DNA from: Desmodus rotundus
Taxonomy: Eukaryota; Chordata; Mammalia; Chiroptera; Phyllostomidae
Assembly (NCBI RefSeq): GCF_022682495.2
Contig: NC_071388.1
Location: 85,437,073 to 85,501,072, forward strand
DNA length: 64,000 nucleotides
Direction: 5' to 3'
The notes beneath the pieces were generated by a model. That model was not told the DNA's origin. It made no database searches and saw only the letters and a program-made list of their open reading frames with translations. Positions 46,457-56,649 of the stretch are shown piece by piece. The position numbers and the translations under genes were made by a program. Within the stretch, counting starts at the first letter, position 1. Each line of letters begins with the position of its first letter.

Positions 46457-47515
46457 AAGCGTGGAGAATGTAAAAAGAGGACACAAGAAAGATTTTTGAC
46501 CTTCCTTATTAAAATAACCATATATTTTTTAATGCATCCTTCCATATTTCAAGGGCAACTGGGCATCTTACTTGATTCCCATGCTCCTAGTTTCTTTTTG
46601 AATATGTCATTATTGCTATAAGTAGATGCAGATGCTTGTTTATTGTTAATGCCTTAAGGCATTTTTAGGAAGAGCACACAAAGCTTTTAAAATTTACTTT
46701 GTGTTACACCTTCAAATGAGGAGAGACATAAATGTGCTAGTGAATTTAGATCTTGCTTTTATCACCAACTGACTTACTAAAATGGGCAAGACACACTCTT
46801 GGAATGCTATTTAGGTGCTAACAATTCCTCATTAGTTGGATAAAGAATTACACCTCAACAAAATTGATAAGAAGCTTATAAACTATCTTATTAATCTACA
46901 AATAATGATAACTTCTAGGCATATTATGTCTAGTTCATGCCAACAGAAATTCAAATTTCTCTGGAATCATTCCACAAAAATATCTATTCCACTACTTACT
47001 TTCTTGGCACAGAATCATGACTGCAATTACCAGCAAAAATTCCCTCAATTCAGGTAACTATGTGTAGCAACACCTGGAGGAGGTTAAACATGTATTTCAC
47101 AAAGATAAACAAAGATGGAAAATGATTAAATGCACACTACAGATTACAGAAGAATAATTGCCTACAGTTTAAAATTCAGTATATTCACTTGAAACCCAAA
47201 TGAGACTGGACCTCACTAGGCTTCCTCTCTGTCCTTACAAATGTACTTTTCAAGTAGGGTTGATGCTCCATGTCTCACACACAAACATAACTCCAAACTC
47301 ATAAAATTCAGCTTTCAATGAAGTGTCTATGTGCAATGGGGTGCAGAGCAGGTGTTCCTAAAAGTGGGAAGAAAACCCGCACAAACCTAGGTTGGGAGAA
47401 GGGGGAAGTGGACAGGACAGCTTTTAACATACTTTGCGTAACCATGTCTAGTTGATAGCTGTACTGCTGTCTGGACAAAAGGTGTATGTGACTTTCAGAG
47501 CATTCAGGGACCCGT
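46457..47515. other. Unassigned non-coding stretch
   Basis: AT-rich, with no recognised repeat. ORFs are 73 codons or shorter. Confidence 0.4.
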
Positions 47516-48634
47516 GACATAGCCAGGGGAGCTTATATGGCCACTGTGTGAGAGGCAGAACCCAGATGCCCTGTGTCACTGAAAACTCTTGCTCTGACTA
47601 AAGACGGCAGCTGAAAGAAGGTAAAAGATACTGGGGAACTGGCAAAAGTAGCACATCAGAGGAGGGGCTGGATATGAGGTCACATAGGAAGTTCCAGGCC
47701 AGGAACTAGGCATAATAGGCCATTGGCATTTAAAATAAGGGTGGCTGTCCTGGCTGGTGTGGCTCAGTGGACTGAGTGCCAGCCTGCGAACCAAAGGGTC
47801 GCCAGTGAGATTCCCAGTCAGGACACATGCCTGGGCTGCAAGCCAGGTCCCCAGTAGGGGGCACGTGAGAGGCAACCACACATTGATGTTTCTCGCCCTC
47901 TTTCCTTCTCTTTCCCTTTCTCTAAAAATAAATATGTAAAATATTTTTTAAAAATAAATAATAAAATAAAATAAGGGTGGGCTGAAAGAAGAGGAGATTA
48001 TTCCGCCATGTTGCCAGAGATAGTAAGGAGGGATTCCACCATGTGGCACTGGATACTAAGGAAAGAGGTCATGCAGTCTGGTGTGAGGTCTGAAAGGGTC
48101 TAAGGAGAGAGCTGATGGACCTCTGCAGGAGCCTGGCAGAGCTGATAGAGCTGTGCGGGACCTGCCTAACCAAGCACGGATTCGTGAGAGATGCTTAGAG
48201 CTGAACTGAGCTGGGACCGGGCATGCTGAGCTACTTCTGCTTCTCTGAAGGACATATGAAGAAGCCACTCTCTTGGGACATGTGCCTCCCTGGACTCCAC
48301 CATGACCCAGTGTAACAGGGCATATGTTTCCCTACACATGGACGCTGATGACAGAACACCCCAGACCCTGAAGGAGAGAGCTGCTGAGAGAGGATGGCAA
48401 CTCTGAAACCCACAAGAACACCTTCCAGAGAGGATGGAGACCTGTTTATGCAGCTGACTTAAGAACAGAAAAGGAACTGGGGAACTTCTGGTCATGGTTT
48501 TGGCTCATAGCCTCTTGGGGAGCAAGGAAGTGCTGGGTCTTGTGGGAGAACAGGGCTCTGAGCAGGGGTGCTCTCAGCCCCCCTACCCACCCTGCCCCAG
48601 GTTGGAGTCCTGTAAACAAAACCTGTTTCCTTCA
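47516..48634 (+). mobile_element. Possible solitary LTR interrupted by a SINE
   Basis: Composition changes to moderately GC-rich. The end reads 'tggagtcctgtaaacaaaac' then 'ctgtttccttcaaca', which looks like a retroviral R/U5 end. Upstream text ('ggaacttctggtcatggttt', 'gggctctgagcaggggtgct') resembles bat LTR wording as I recall it. No gag/pol neighbours and no clear left terminus or target duplication were found. Several overlapping 60-110 codon ORFs have no domains. Confidence 0.35.
47748..47967 (+). mobile_element. VES-type SINE, well preserved
   Basis: 'tcctggctggtgtggctcag' head, 'gggtcgccagtgagattccc' (B-box with a point change), 'gaggcaaccacacattgatg' body, CT-rich stretch and an A-rich TAAATA tail. 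It is flanked by aaaataagggtgg at about 47733-47745 and 47968-47980. The host sequence 'gggtggctg' versus 'gggtgggctg' shows a one-base difference. Confidence 0.92.
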
Positions 48635-49965
48635 ACACCAATTGTTGGGCCATGCACCAAGGCACCACGTGGACAAGCAAGCCCCAGTTGGCTCGGTTAC
48701 ACATGTGGAAATGAAAAAGAGGGTTCCACTGGGTTCTGCCCAGCAAAACATCAAAGTGCTCATTTTTAATATGCTTCTCTTTCATTCCAAACCTTCTGTC
48801 CAACTTCAGGTCCATGGAACTCTTCTCTACATGTGTAGCCTCCTGACTGCTCTCAGAACGACCTTCCCCAAAGTCTCAATCCACTTTCTTTAAATTGAGC
48901 AATTTGATTCATCCTTAACTCCTTCGGTTTGTATCCTAATCCATTGTCCACTTCAGCAAAATAAAAGTTCCCCTAAAAGGGTCTACCCTCATTAGAATTC
49001 AGGAGCAGCATTAAAGATAAACAAAGCTATCTAAAACTAACCTTTAAGAGTTTATTTGAGCATTTATCATTTGGAATAGGCAATACCAAACCAGAAGTGG
49101 CTCAGGACACTCCTCCAACAGGAGCCTGGGGAAAGACATTCAAAGTCTTTTTGTGCAAGCAGAGGAAGGAAATCATTTAACTGGTTATAGGTTGAAACCT
49201 AGTTGGTCATTTGTGACTGGCTGTCCTCAGCATTGTGACTTTGGAACCTTGAGACATTTTCAGACTTAAATTTTGGTTTGCTTAGTTAGGTTAGCCACCT
49301 CAGCATTAAAGCAACCTCAGCTTAATGGCTCCTTTGTTTGATTAATTTAACCAGATTTTAAAAATTAACAAATGCTTTGTTACTGACAGGGAAGATAAGC
49401 TTCACTAACGCTCCAACACACTCACCCTCCCACTCACTCACCTCTCCAGCAGTGCAGGCTGGTCCTGGGCTAAGCATTCTGGGGAATCCAGGAAGCAGAA
49501 GGAAATGACTCAGCACTATGCTAATTTTGTTTCTGGTCCCTGCTAGTTATCTAATTCTTTTCATCTGTCTACATTTGACACTATTTAAACCTTCCCACAA
49601 ATATCTATTGAAATAATTACTTTTTACCAATGTTTTCAATACAATTCAAAAGTAACTTTGGGTCTCTTTATCACAAATCATTTCAACATGGTCTTCCCAA
49701 ACTGCATCCCTTTATGGTGTTTTCTTCCCTCACACCTTGCAAAATCCTGACGGCGGGCATTTATTATCAGAAAAATTTCTCTCGGACCCTCACAATCTCC
49801 ACTGTGAGCCTCTGTTTTTCTTTTCTGCTGTATTATGCCCCTTCCCCACCATTAGTCATGCCAGTGAACAGATTTTTTTTTATCTTACTCTTGCTTTGGT
49901 AGAATTTTCAGGCTGAATTTATTCAGGAAAAAAAGTTACACCTCTTGATCAGTTAAGATCTCTAT
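48635..49965. other. Unassigned non-coding stretch
   Basis: No gene was recognised. A block at 49040-49380 ('gagtttatttgagcatttat' onward) looks like an old repeat that I cannot classify. Confidence 0.4.
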
Positions 49966-49988
49966 GAAATATTCTATTTATGAGAACC

Positions 49989-49999
49989 AAGATGGCGGC
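49989..49999 (+). promoter_or_regulatory. YY1-like site at the HAL1 5' end
   Basis: aagatggcggc lies within 20 bp of the element start. A YY1 site at this position sets the transcription start in human L1 (family knowledge). Related wording (caagatggtggc) starts the minus copy at 8518-10599. Confidence 0.6.
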
Positions 50000-50094
50000 G
50001 TAGGTAGACACACTGCGCCTCCTCGCACAACCAGAACTGACAGAGAATTGAACCGGCAAGGGGGACCGACACCAAGGAAATAGAAAATAAACAT

Positions 50095-50763
50095 TCATCC
50101 AGACCGGTAGGAGGGGCGGAGACAGGCACCGGGGTGGAGAGAACTCGCGTGGCTGTGGCGGGACTGAGACTGGTGGAATGTGGGACAAACGGCGCAGGCA
50201 GTCCGAGCACTAGCAGACCCTGCGGCCCCACATTCCCGCAGATAAACCGAGAGGGCCGGACTCAGAGTGGCGGAGAACGGGGCAGGCAGAGCAGTGGGCA
50301 GCACCCCGCGACACCACATTTGCGCACAGATAAACCGGACGAACGGCGGGGAGCGAAGCAGACCACCCAACCCAGGGCTCCAGCACGGGGGAAATAAAGC
50401 CTCAAACCTCTGATTGAAAATGCCCGTGGGGGTTGGGGCGGCAGCAGGAGAGACTCCCAGCCTCACAGGAGAGGTCGTTGGAGAGACCCACAGGGGCCTA
50501 GAGTGTGCACAGGCCCACCCACTCGGGAACCAGCACCAGAGGGGCCCAGTTTGATTGTGGGTATCGGAGTGAAAGATTGAAAGCTGGAGGAGAGTGAGGC
50601 GGGCGCCATTGCTCCCTCTCAGCCCCTCCCCCACGTACAGCGTCACAGCACAGCGACCAGCCTTACCCCACCCTGGGGAACACCTAAGGCTCTGCCCCTT
50701 AAAGTAACAGATGCACCAAGACAAAAAAAAAAAAAAAATGGCCCAAATGACAGAACACTTCAA
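50095..50763 (-). CDS. 222-codon antisense ORF in the HAL1 5' UTR
   Basis: This is the longest uninterrupted frame in the window, running antisense through the GC-rich 5' UTR and the first bases of the sense ORF1. The product would be Ser/Pro/Cys-rich with a hydrophobic N-terminal patch (FFFFLSWCICYF). No domain was recognised. Primate L1 carries an antisense ORF0 in its 5' UTR, so the position is suggestive, but GC-rich DNA yields long ORFs by chance. Related but shorter antisense frames occur in the copies at 8518 (plus strand 9850-10194 and 10232-10588) and at 43170-43418 (minus). Coding status is unproven. Confidence 0.25.
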   Translation of the reverse strand: MKCSVIWAIFFFFLSWCICYFKGQSLRCSPGWGKAGRCAVTLYVGEGLRGSNGARLTLLQLSIFHSDTHNQTGPLWCWFPSGWACAHSRPLWVSPTTSPVRLGVSPAAAPTPTGIFNQRFEALFPPCWSPGLGGLLRSPPFVRFICAQMWCRGVLPTALPAPFSATLSPALSVYLRECGAAGSASARTACAVCPTFHQSQSRHSHASSLHPGACLRPSYRSG

Positions 50764-51443
50764 AGCTCCAGAAAAATTACAACTAAGTGAGTAAGTGAGA
50801 AAGAGATAGCCAACCTATCGGATGCACAGTTCAAAACACTGGTTATCAAGATGCTCACAGAATTGGTTGAATCTGTTCGAAAACAGATGAAAAAATGAAG
50901 CCTACGCTAAGAGAAACAAAGGAAAATGTACAGGGAACCAATAGTGATGAGAAGGAAACTGGGACTCAAATCAATGGTGTGGATCAGAAGGAAGAAAGAA
51001 ACATCCAACCAGAAAAGAATGAAGAAACAAGAATTCAGAAAAATGAGGAGAGGCTTAGGAACCTCCAGGACACCTTGAAACGTTCCAACATCCGAATTAT
51101 AGGGGTGCCAGAAGGAAAAGAGGAAGAACAAAAAATTGAAAACTTATTGGAACAAATAATGAAGGAGAACTTCCCTCATCTGGCAAAGGAAATAGACTTC
51201 CCGGAAGTCCAGGAAGCTCAGAGAGTCCCAAAGAAGCTGGACCCAAGGAGGAACACACCAAGGCACATCATAATTACATTACCCAAGATTAAACGCAAGG
51301 ACCTACATCCAAGATTACTGTATCCAGCAAAGCTATCACTCAGAATGGAAGGGAAGATAAAGTGCTTCTCAGATAAGGTCAAGTTAAAGGAGTTCATCAT
51401 CACCAAGCCCTTATTATATGAAATGTTAAAGGGAGTTACCTAA
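50738..51443 (+). pseudogene. ORF1-like gene of the young HAL1 copy
   Basis: The ancestral-looking start (MAQMTEHFKAPEK) stops at 50792. Sequence resumes in another frame at about 50803 (EIANLSDAQFKTLVIKML), then shifts again into a 182-codon frame at 50895. That frame holds a charged region, a coiled-coil end (NEERLRNLQDTLKRSNIRII), the RRM-like core (IGVPEGKEEEQ, ENFPHL, TPRHIII) and the end of the C-terminal domain (HPRLLYPAKLSLRMEG, then KPLLYEMLKG). Compared with the copy at 53756, about 150 bp encoding the first part of the C-terminal domain is missing, without breaking the frame. The encoded protein would probably be a weak RNA binder. Confidence 0.72.
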
Positions 51444-51872
51444 GAAAAAGAAGATCAAAAATAGGAACAGTAAAAATGACAGCAAACTTACAGTTATTAA
51501 CGACCACACCTAAAACAAAAATGAGAGCAAACTAGGCAAACAACTAGAACAGGAACAGAACCATAGAGATGGAGATCACATGGAGAGTTGTCAATAGGGG
51601 AGTGGGAGGGGGAGAGGGGGGGAAAGGTACAGAGAATAAGTAGCATGGATGATAGGTGGAAAATAGACAGGGGGAGGGTAAAAATAGTGTAGGAAATGTA
51701 GAAGCCAAAGAACTTATAAGTATGACCCATGGACATGAACTATAGGGGGGGAATGTGAGAGGGAGGGGGTGGGCAGGATGGATTGGAGTGGGGGGGGAAA
51801 TGGGACAACTGTAATAGCATAATCAATAAATATATTTTAAAAAACAAAAAAAAAGAGAAATAATCTATTTAT

Positions 51873-52724
51873 CATCATTAACTAATCCCCAGATGTAACC
51901 ACTAGCAGTTTTCTCTTCATCTCTTTCCTTCACTTCTGTCTGGCATACTGAGGCCTTGGGAGTAACCAATATTTCTGAGATGAGTCAGAGGGGCCCTCCC
52001 CCTAGCAGTCCAAGCCCACTGTCCCCAGTAGCCAAGGTTGCCTCAATTTGGTACAAAGCAAGTACACACAGATGGACTGAAACTATAAAACACTGACATT
52101 GATCACCCCAAATACAAAATCACTGAGAGAGCTGCTAGGCTAATTACCTTTTAATTATTGCCTAAAACTAATGGGCATTGGTTAGAGACACTCGAAGCTC
52201 AGTGTTTTGCTATTGCTCCAGAACCACTAACAGTTTCAAAAGAATTCTTATTATTTTGAAAGTTTATTATTGGCTTATGCCAGAAGTCACAGCAGCTGTG
52301 GACCCTCAAGCTCCTTGGAACCCACACTCTCAGACACTCTATAAAGTTAAAACCCTACACTGTAGGACCCAAACAAAAACAGGCTACCCTTTAAAAGTCC
52401 ATTCAAATTTGTCATTATTTAAGCTATGCCCTGGAGACAAGATAAATTAATTATTATGTCTTTGAGTGCCACTACATTTGTCCAAATCACAATTCTTTTT
52501 CACTGTTCAGTCTTCTGTTAACTATCTTCAATCATTCAGTATTTAGGCTTTCTTATAAAGCATTTGAAATTTTAAATAAACCTCAAAATTAAATGATTTT
52601 TCTGAACTATTTCACTTACAAACATGGTTCAAATAAAAGTTTCTACAGATACAAAGGAATTTCAGTAGTTCCTGTCTCCAGGGCTTTTAGCTCTTAAATT
52701 ATAAAGCCACAAAGTTTTCTCTTT
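51873..52724. other. Spacer between two HAL1-like elements
   Basis: About 850 bp of AT-rich sequence without a recognised feature. A 90-codon plus ORF at 52178-52450 has no motif. Confidence 0.45.
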
Positions 52725-52738
52725 AAAAAACTTGCCTG

Positions 52739-54488
52739 TCGAGTTCCGGCCAAGCTGGAGGCATAGGTAGAAACCATTCACTTCCTTGCACAACCAAAAG
52801 GAGGATAACAACCAATCTAAAATCAATAAACAACCAAAAGAGCCAGAAAATCAAACTGATGGAACTCTGACAACCAAGGAATTAAAGAAAAATTCAACCA
52901 GAACAAGCACACCGGTAAGGCGGCGGGCCCACTCAGAAAACCTGCGGCAATGCAGCAGCCTTGGGGGTGGGGCTGGGTGCCCTTCTGGGCAGGCTTCCAG
53001 GGAGGAGCTGACTTAAGGTAAAAACTGAAATCAGAGCTGATTGTGGACTACGGCTGGGGTTGCTACAGTGGAAGATACTCCCAGCCTCACATGAGAGTCT
53101 GTTGAAAAGTGCAAAAGAAACGAGCAGATGAGTCTTGCTGTTCCCTCTCTGGCCCTTCCCCCACAGGCTGCACAGCAGCACAGCAAGGAGGGTTGGTCCA
53201 CCCTGGTGAATACCTAAGGCCCCACCCCCTTACCACTCAACACATGTGCCGAGACAAAGAAATATGGCCCAAATGAAAGGACAGAGCAAAGCCTCAGAAC
53301 TAAGCAATGAGGAGATTGCCAACCTATCTGGTGGAGAATTTAAAGCCCTGGTAATCAAAATGCTCACAGATCTGATTGAGCTGGGTCAAAAAATGAAAAA
53401 ACAAGTGAAGAAATCAAAGTGAAATAAAGCAAAATATTCAGGGAACCAACAGAGACAGGAAGGAAGCCAGGACTTAAAGCAACAGTTTGGAACAAAAGAA
53501 AAAAATAAACATCCATCCAGAAGAAAAGGAAGAAACAAGAATCCAAAAAAATGAAGAGAGACTTAGGAACCTCTGGGACAACTTGAAACATTCCAATATC
53601 TTAATTATAGGGGTGCCAGAATGAGAAGAACAACAGCAAGAAATTGAAAACTTATTTGAACAAATAATGAAGGAGAACTTCTCCAATCTGGTGAAGGAAA
53701 TAGACTTCCAGGAAGTCCAGGAAACTCAGAGAGTCCCAAAGAAGTTGGACCCAAGGTGGAACACACCAAGACACATCATAATTACATTACCAAGATTAAA
53801 GACAAAGAGAGAGTCCTAAAAGATGCAAGGGGAAAGGAGACAGTTACCTATAAAGGGATGCCCATTAGACTATCAGCTGATTTCTCAAAAGAAACCTTAC
53901 AGGTAAGAAGGGGCTGGAAAGAAGTATTTGAAGTCATGAAAGGCTAGGACGTACATCCAAGATTGCTCTATCCAGCAAAGCTTTCATTTAGAATAGAAGG
54001 TCATATAAAGTGCTTCCCAGATAAGGTCAAGTTAAAGAAGTTCATCATCACCAAGCCATTATTATATGAAATGTTAAAGGACTTATCTAAGAAAAGGAGG
54101 ATCAAAACTATGAACAGTAAAATAACAACAAACTCACAACTATCAACAAATGAACCTAAAAGAAAAGAAAAACAATGAAAACAAAAACTAAGCAATCAGA
54201 ACAGGAACAGAATCAGAGAAATGGACATCACACAGAGGAATTTCAGTGGGGAGTGGGAAGGGAGGAATAGGGGGGGAAAGGTACAGGGAAGAAGAAGCAT
54301 AATTAGTAGGCATAAAATAGATGGGGAGAGATAAAAAATGGTATAGGAAACAGAGGACTCAAAGAATTAAGTGTACAACCTGTGGAAATGAACTAAGGGG
54401 GAGAATGCTGGAGGGCTAGGGGGCAGGGTGGAGGGGGAAGGGAGATAAATTGGAAAAAATGTAATAGCATAGTCAATAAAAATACTTA
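52739..54488 (+). mobile_element. Full-length HAL1-like retrotransposon
   Basis: Target-site duplication of 14 bp, aaaaaacttgcctg, at 52725-52738 and 54489-54502. The 5' UTR is shortened and altered relative to the copy at 49982, but with the same start ('gccaagctggaggcataggt') and 'ttccttgcacaaccaaaagg'. The ORF1-like region (about 53263-54095) is in pieces. The 3' UTR carries G-rich tracts and ends 'aatgtaatagcatagtcaat'. No ORF2. Confidence 0.87.
53263..54095 (+). pseudogene. ORF1-like gene of the HAL1 copy at 52739
   Basis: It starts at an ATGGCCCAAATG-type codon near 53263. It then gives an N-terminal part with stops and an RRM-like segment with a stop in the acidic loop ('ccagaatgagaagaac'). 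Two C-terminal segments remain open (53756-53947 and 53963-54178): KGMPIRLSADFSKETLQVRR and PAKLSFRIEGHIK, then TKPLLYEMLKD. A stop (tag at about 53945) separates them. This copy preserves the C-terminal domain that the 49982 copy has lost. Confidence 0.72.
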
Positions 54489-54502
54489 AAAAAACTTGCC
54501 TG

Positions 54503-55340
54503 ACAAAACAGTGTGATCCTAAGTCTCCCCTCCCCTGCCCAGGATGAAGTCCTGAAGTATTAAAGGAGCATTCAGTTTACATACATACCATTATGTGGTG
54601 AGACAGAATACAGCGCATGAACTACAGGACTTACGGTGAAGCTTGCGGCTGATTTGCAGGTGAATAGAGTTATTTGTCCCAAATCCTTTTTGTTCGTCTC
54701 CACGTCAGTTTTGACAGTAGCAGGATCATAATGTGCACTGAATCAGCTAGTCTTGATGAGCAGACGTGTCAGAACTGAGTAACTTATTGAACTCATCTGC
54801 TCAAATGTCTAAAAGAGCAGCTTCTTCTATTCCAAGACTTTTGCTTCTTTCCTAGCAGCGAGGACACCTAGCCTAAAGGGAACTAAGATTATACCAGGCC
54901 ACTGTGTATATATTCAAGTTTCTACCACTAAACAGAATCCTGTTGGAACTTAAAGAAATCAAGAAGTGAGTATTAAAAAATCTTCTGAATTGTTTTTATT
55001 CTATGTTTCTATTAAGAATTTGCACTTGAATGAGTTTAGTTAATAATATATGCTAATTTTTGCATAGTTTGTTCACATGAGCACTCATGGAACTGTGAGA
55101 CAAGGTAGGTACTTTCAGGTGTGGAACACATTGTTTCCACCATCTGCAGGTCGCTTCAGCATAAAATGGAAGATGCATTCACAGCAAACAGTCCAGGATG
55201 GAAAAGAGAAACAGAGACATGTTGCTCATTCACAGAAAAAAATTTCTTTTCTCACTTCTTCAGATCACATAAGAATGTTTTATCTTGACTTTCATAATAT
55301 TTATTACTTAGTTACCAAAGTAATATCATCTGAATCTCCT
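54503..55340. other. Unassigned spacer
   Basis: No gene or repeat was recognised left of the L1 5' UTR. The 111-codon plus ORF at 55077-55412 runs into the L1 and has no domain. Confidence 0.4.
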
Positions 55341-55794
55341 CAAGATGTTGGTATAAGAGAGCCCGGAACTCATCTCCTCCCACAGACCCACAGAACATGC
55401 ACCTGCATATAGAGTAAGTCTTCTTAGAGAAGAACTGAGGGACGATTAAACAGCTTCTACACAAAAAACAACAGAGGATACACACAGAGAAGGGTGGGAA
55501 GTACTGAGACACAGTAATGACAGAAACCCAACCCCAGATCAGCAGCCTGCAATAGGCAGGAATATCGCTGAGGAGGTTGTACAGAGTCGCCTGCCATTGG
55601 ACACAGCCAAAAAACAGCAAAGGACACCAAGACTATACAGGACAGAAATCCGTTCACTAACCCTAGAACTCCTGCTAAATGAGCAGGGAACTGCTGGAAG
55701 TCTCTCTGGGATTGAAGGCGCCAACAAAAGCCAATTTTAGGTTCTCCTTTTGTCTTGATAGCATGGGCAGGAGCATAGTTCAGGCACTCTAGCC

Positions 55795-56520
55795 GGCCTT
55801 CCAAGGCTGCCCCAGCATGCCCTGGGCCCCTGGCTCACAGCAGGTCCAGCCATCTTTTAAAGGTGACCCTGAGCACTCCAGGACACCCCCAGCCTGTGCC
55901 CAATCCAGCCATCCCACCAAGTTGGTCCAGCACAGCATACCCTAGGACCCCCACAGCAATCCATGCTCCAGTTTCAGCCATCCTGACAAAGCAGCCCTTG
56001 CACACTGCACCCTGACACCCCAAGCCTGCACAGGCTCCAGCTCCAACCATTCCACCAAAACAGCCTTGGAACAGTACACCCCAGTACCCCAGAGCCTGCA
56101 TCCACAACAGCTCTAGCTATCCTGCCAAGGAGGCTCTGGCACATATTCCAGATCTCTGTGGCCCGGAATACTGGTCCAGCCATCTGGCCAAGGTGGCACT
56201 GGCATGGCATGCCCTAGGATGTCCCAGCCCATGCCTACCTAGCCCCAGTGGTCCCACCAGACAGCTCTGTCATGATGCACTCCAGGACCCTCCTGGCCAG
56301 TGCCTGAGCCAACCAACCTGCCAAGGCAGTGCCAGGATCCCCCAGCCCATACCCACTCCAGCTCCACTGGTCCCTCCACAGTAGCCCCAGCATAATATGT
56401 CCTGGGAACACCCCCCCTATAGTTCATACTGGTTGCAGCAGTCTGGGCTCAGCACAGTGCACCCTAGGACCCTCACCCAGCCCACACCTGCTTCAGCTCC
56501 AACCTGCCTGCTAAAGCCAC
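55795..56520 (+). repeat. Tandem monomer array in the L1 5' UTR
   Basis: About ten imperfect units of roughly 58-85 bp. Each contains variants of 'agcacagcacaccctaggac', 'ccagcccatgcc' and 'ccagccatcc...ccaaggcagc'. The array is C-rich and creates several chance ORFs on both strands. Monomer repeats in 5' UTRs act as promoters in some L1s (mouse; family knowledge). Confidence 0.75.
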
Positions 56521-56649
56521 CCCTCACACACGTTCTGCATAGTGGTTACTCCTACAAATGGCCATTTCTTCAAGACCAGGAAAGGGAGCTGTTTCACCTA
56601 ATTCATACAAGCAAATACACAAAGTCAAAAAAATAAGGACACAGAAAAA

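Larger units (their letters stand above)
49982..51856 (+). mobile_element. Full-length HAL1-like retrotransposon, apparently the youngest copy
   Basis: Target-site duplication of 16 bp with one mismatch (gaaatattctatttat at 49966-49981; gaaataatctatttat at 51857-51872). The 5' UTR is CpG-rich and starts with a YY1-like motif. A start ATG at 50738 opens the ORF1-like region, broken by a stop at 50792 and frameshifts before a 182-codon open segment (50895-51443). The 3' UTR has G-rich purine tracts and ends 'gggacaactgtaatagcata' plus an A-rich tail. No endonuclease or reverse-transcriptase sequence is present. CpG retention suggests recent insertion relative to the other copies. It would depend on L1 ORF2 protein in trans. 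Confidence 0.9.

Noticed and set aside
55835..56514. Gly/Cys-rich minus ORFs and Pro/Ser-rich plus ORFs
   Set aside because: Both sets are by-products of the GC-rich monomer array in the L1 5' UTR.
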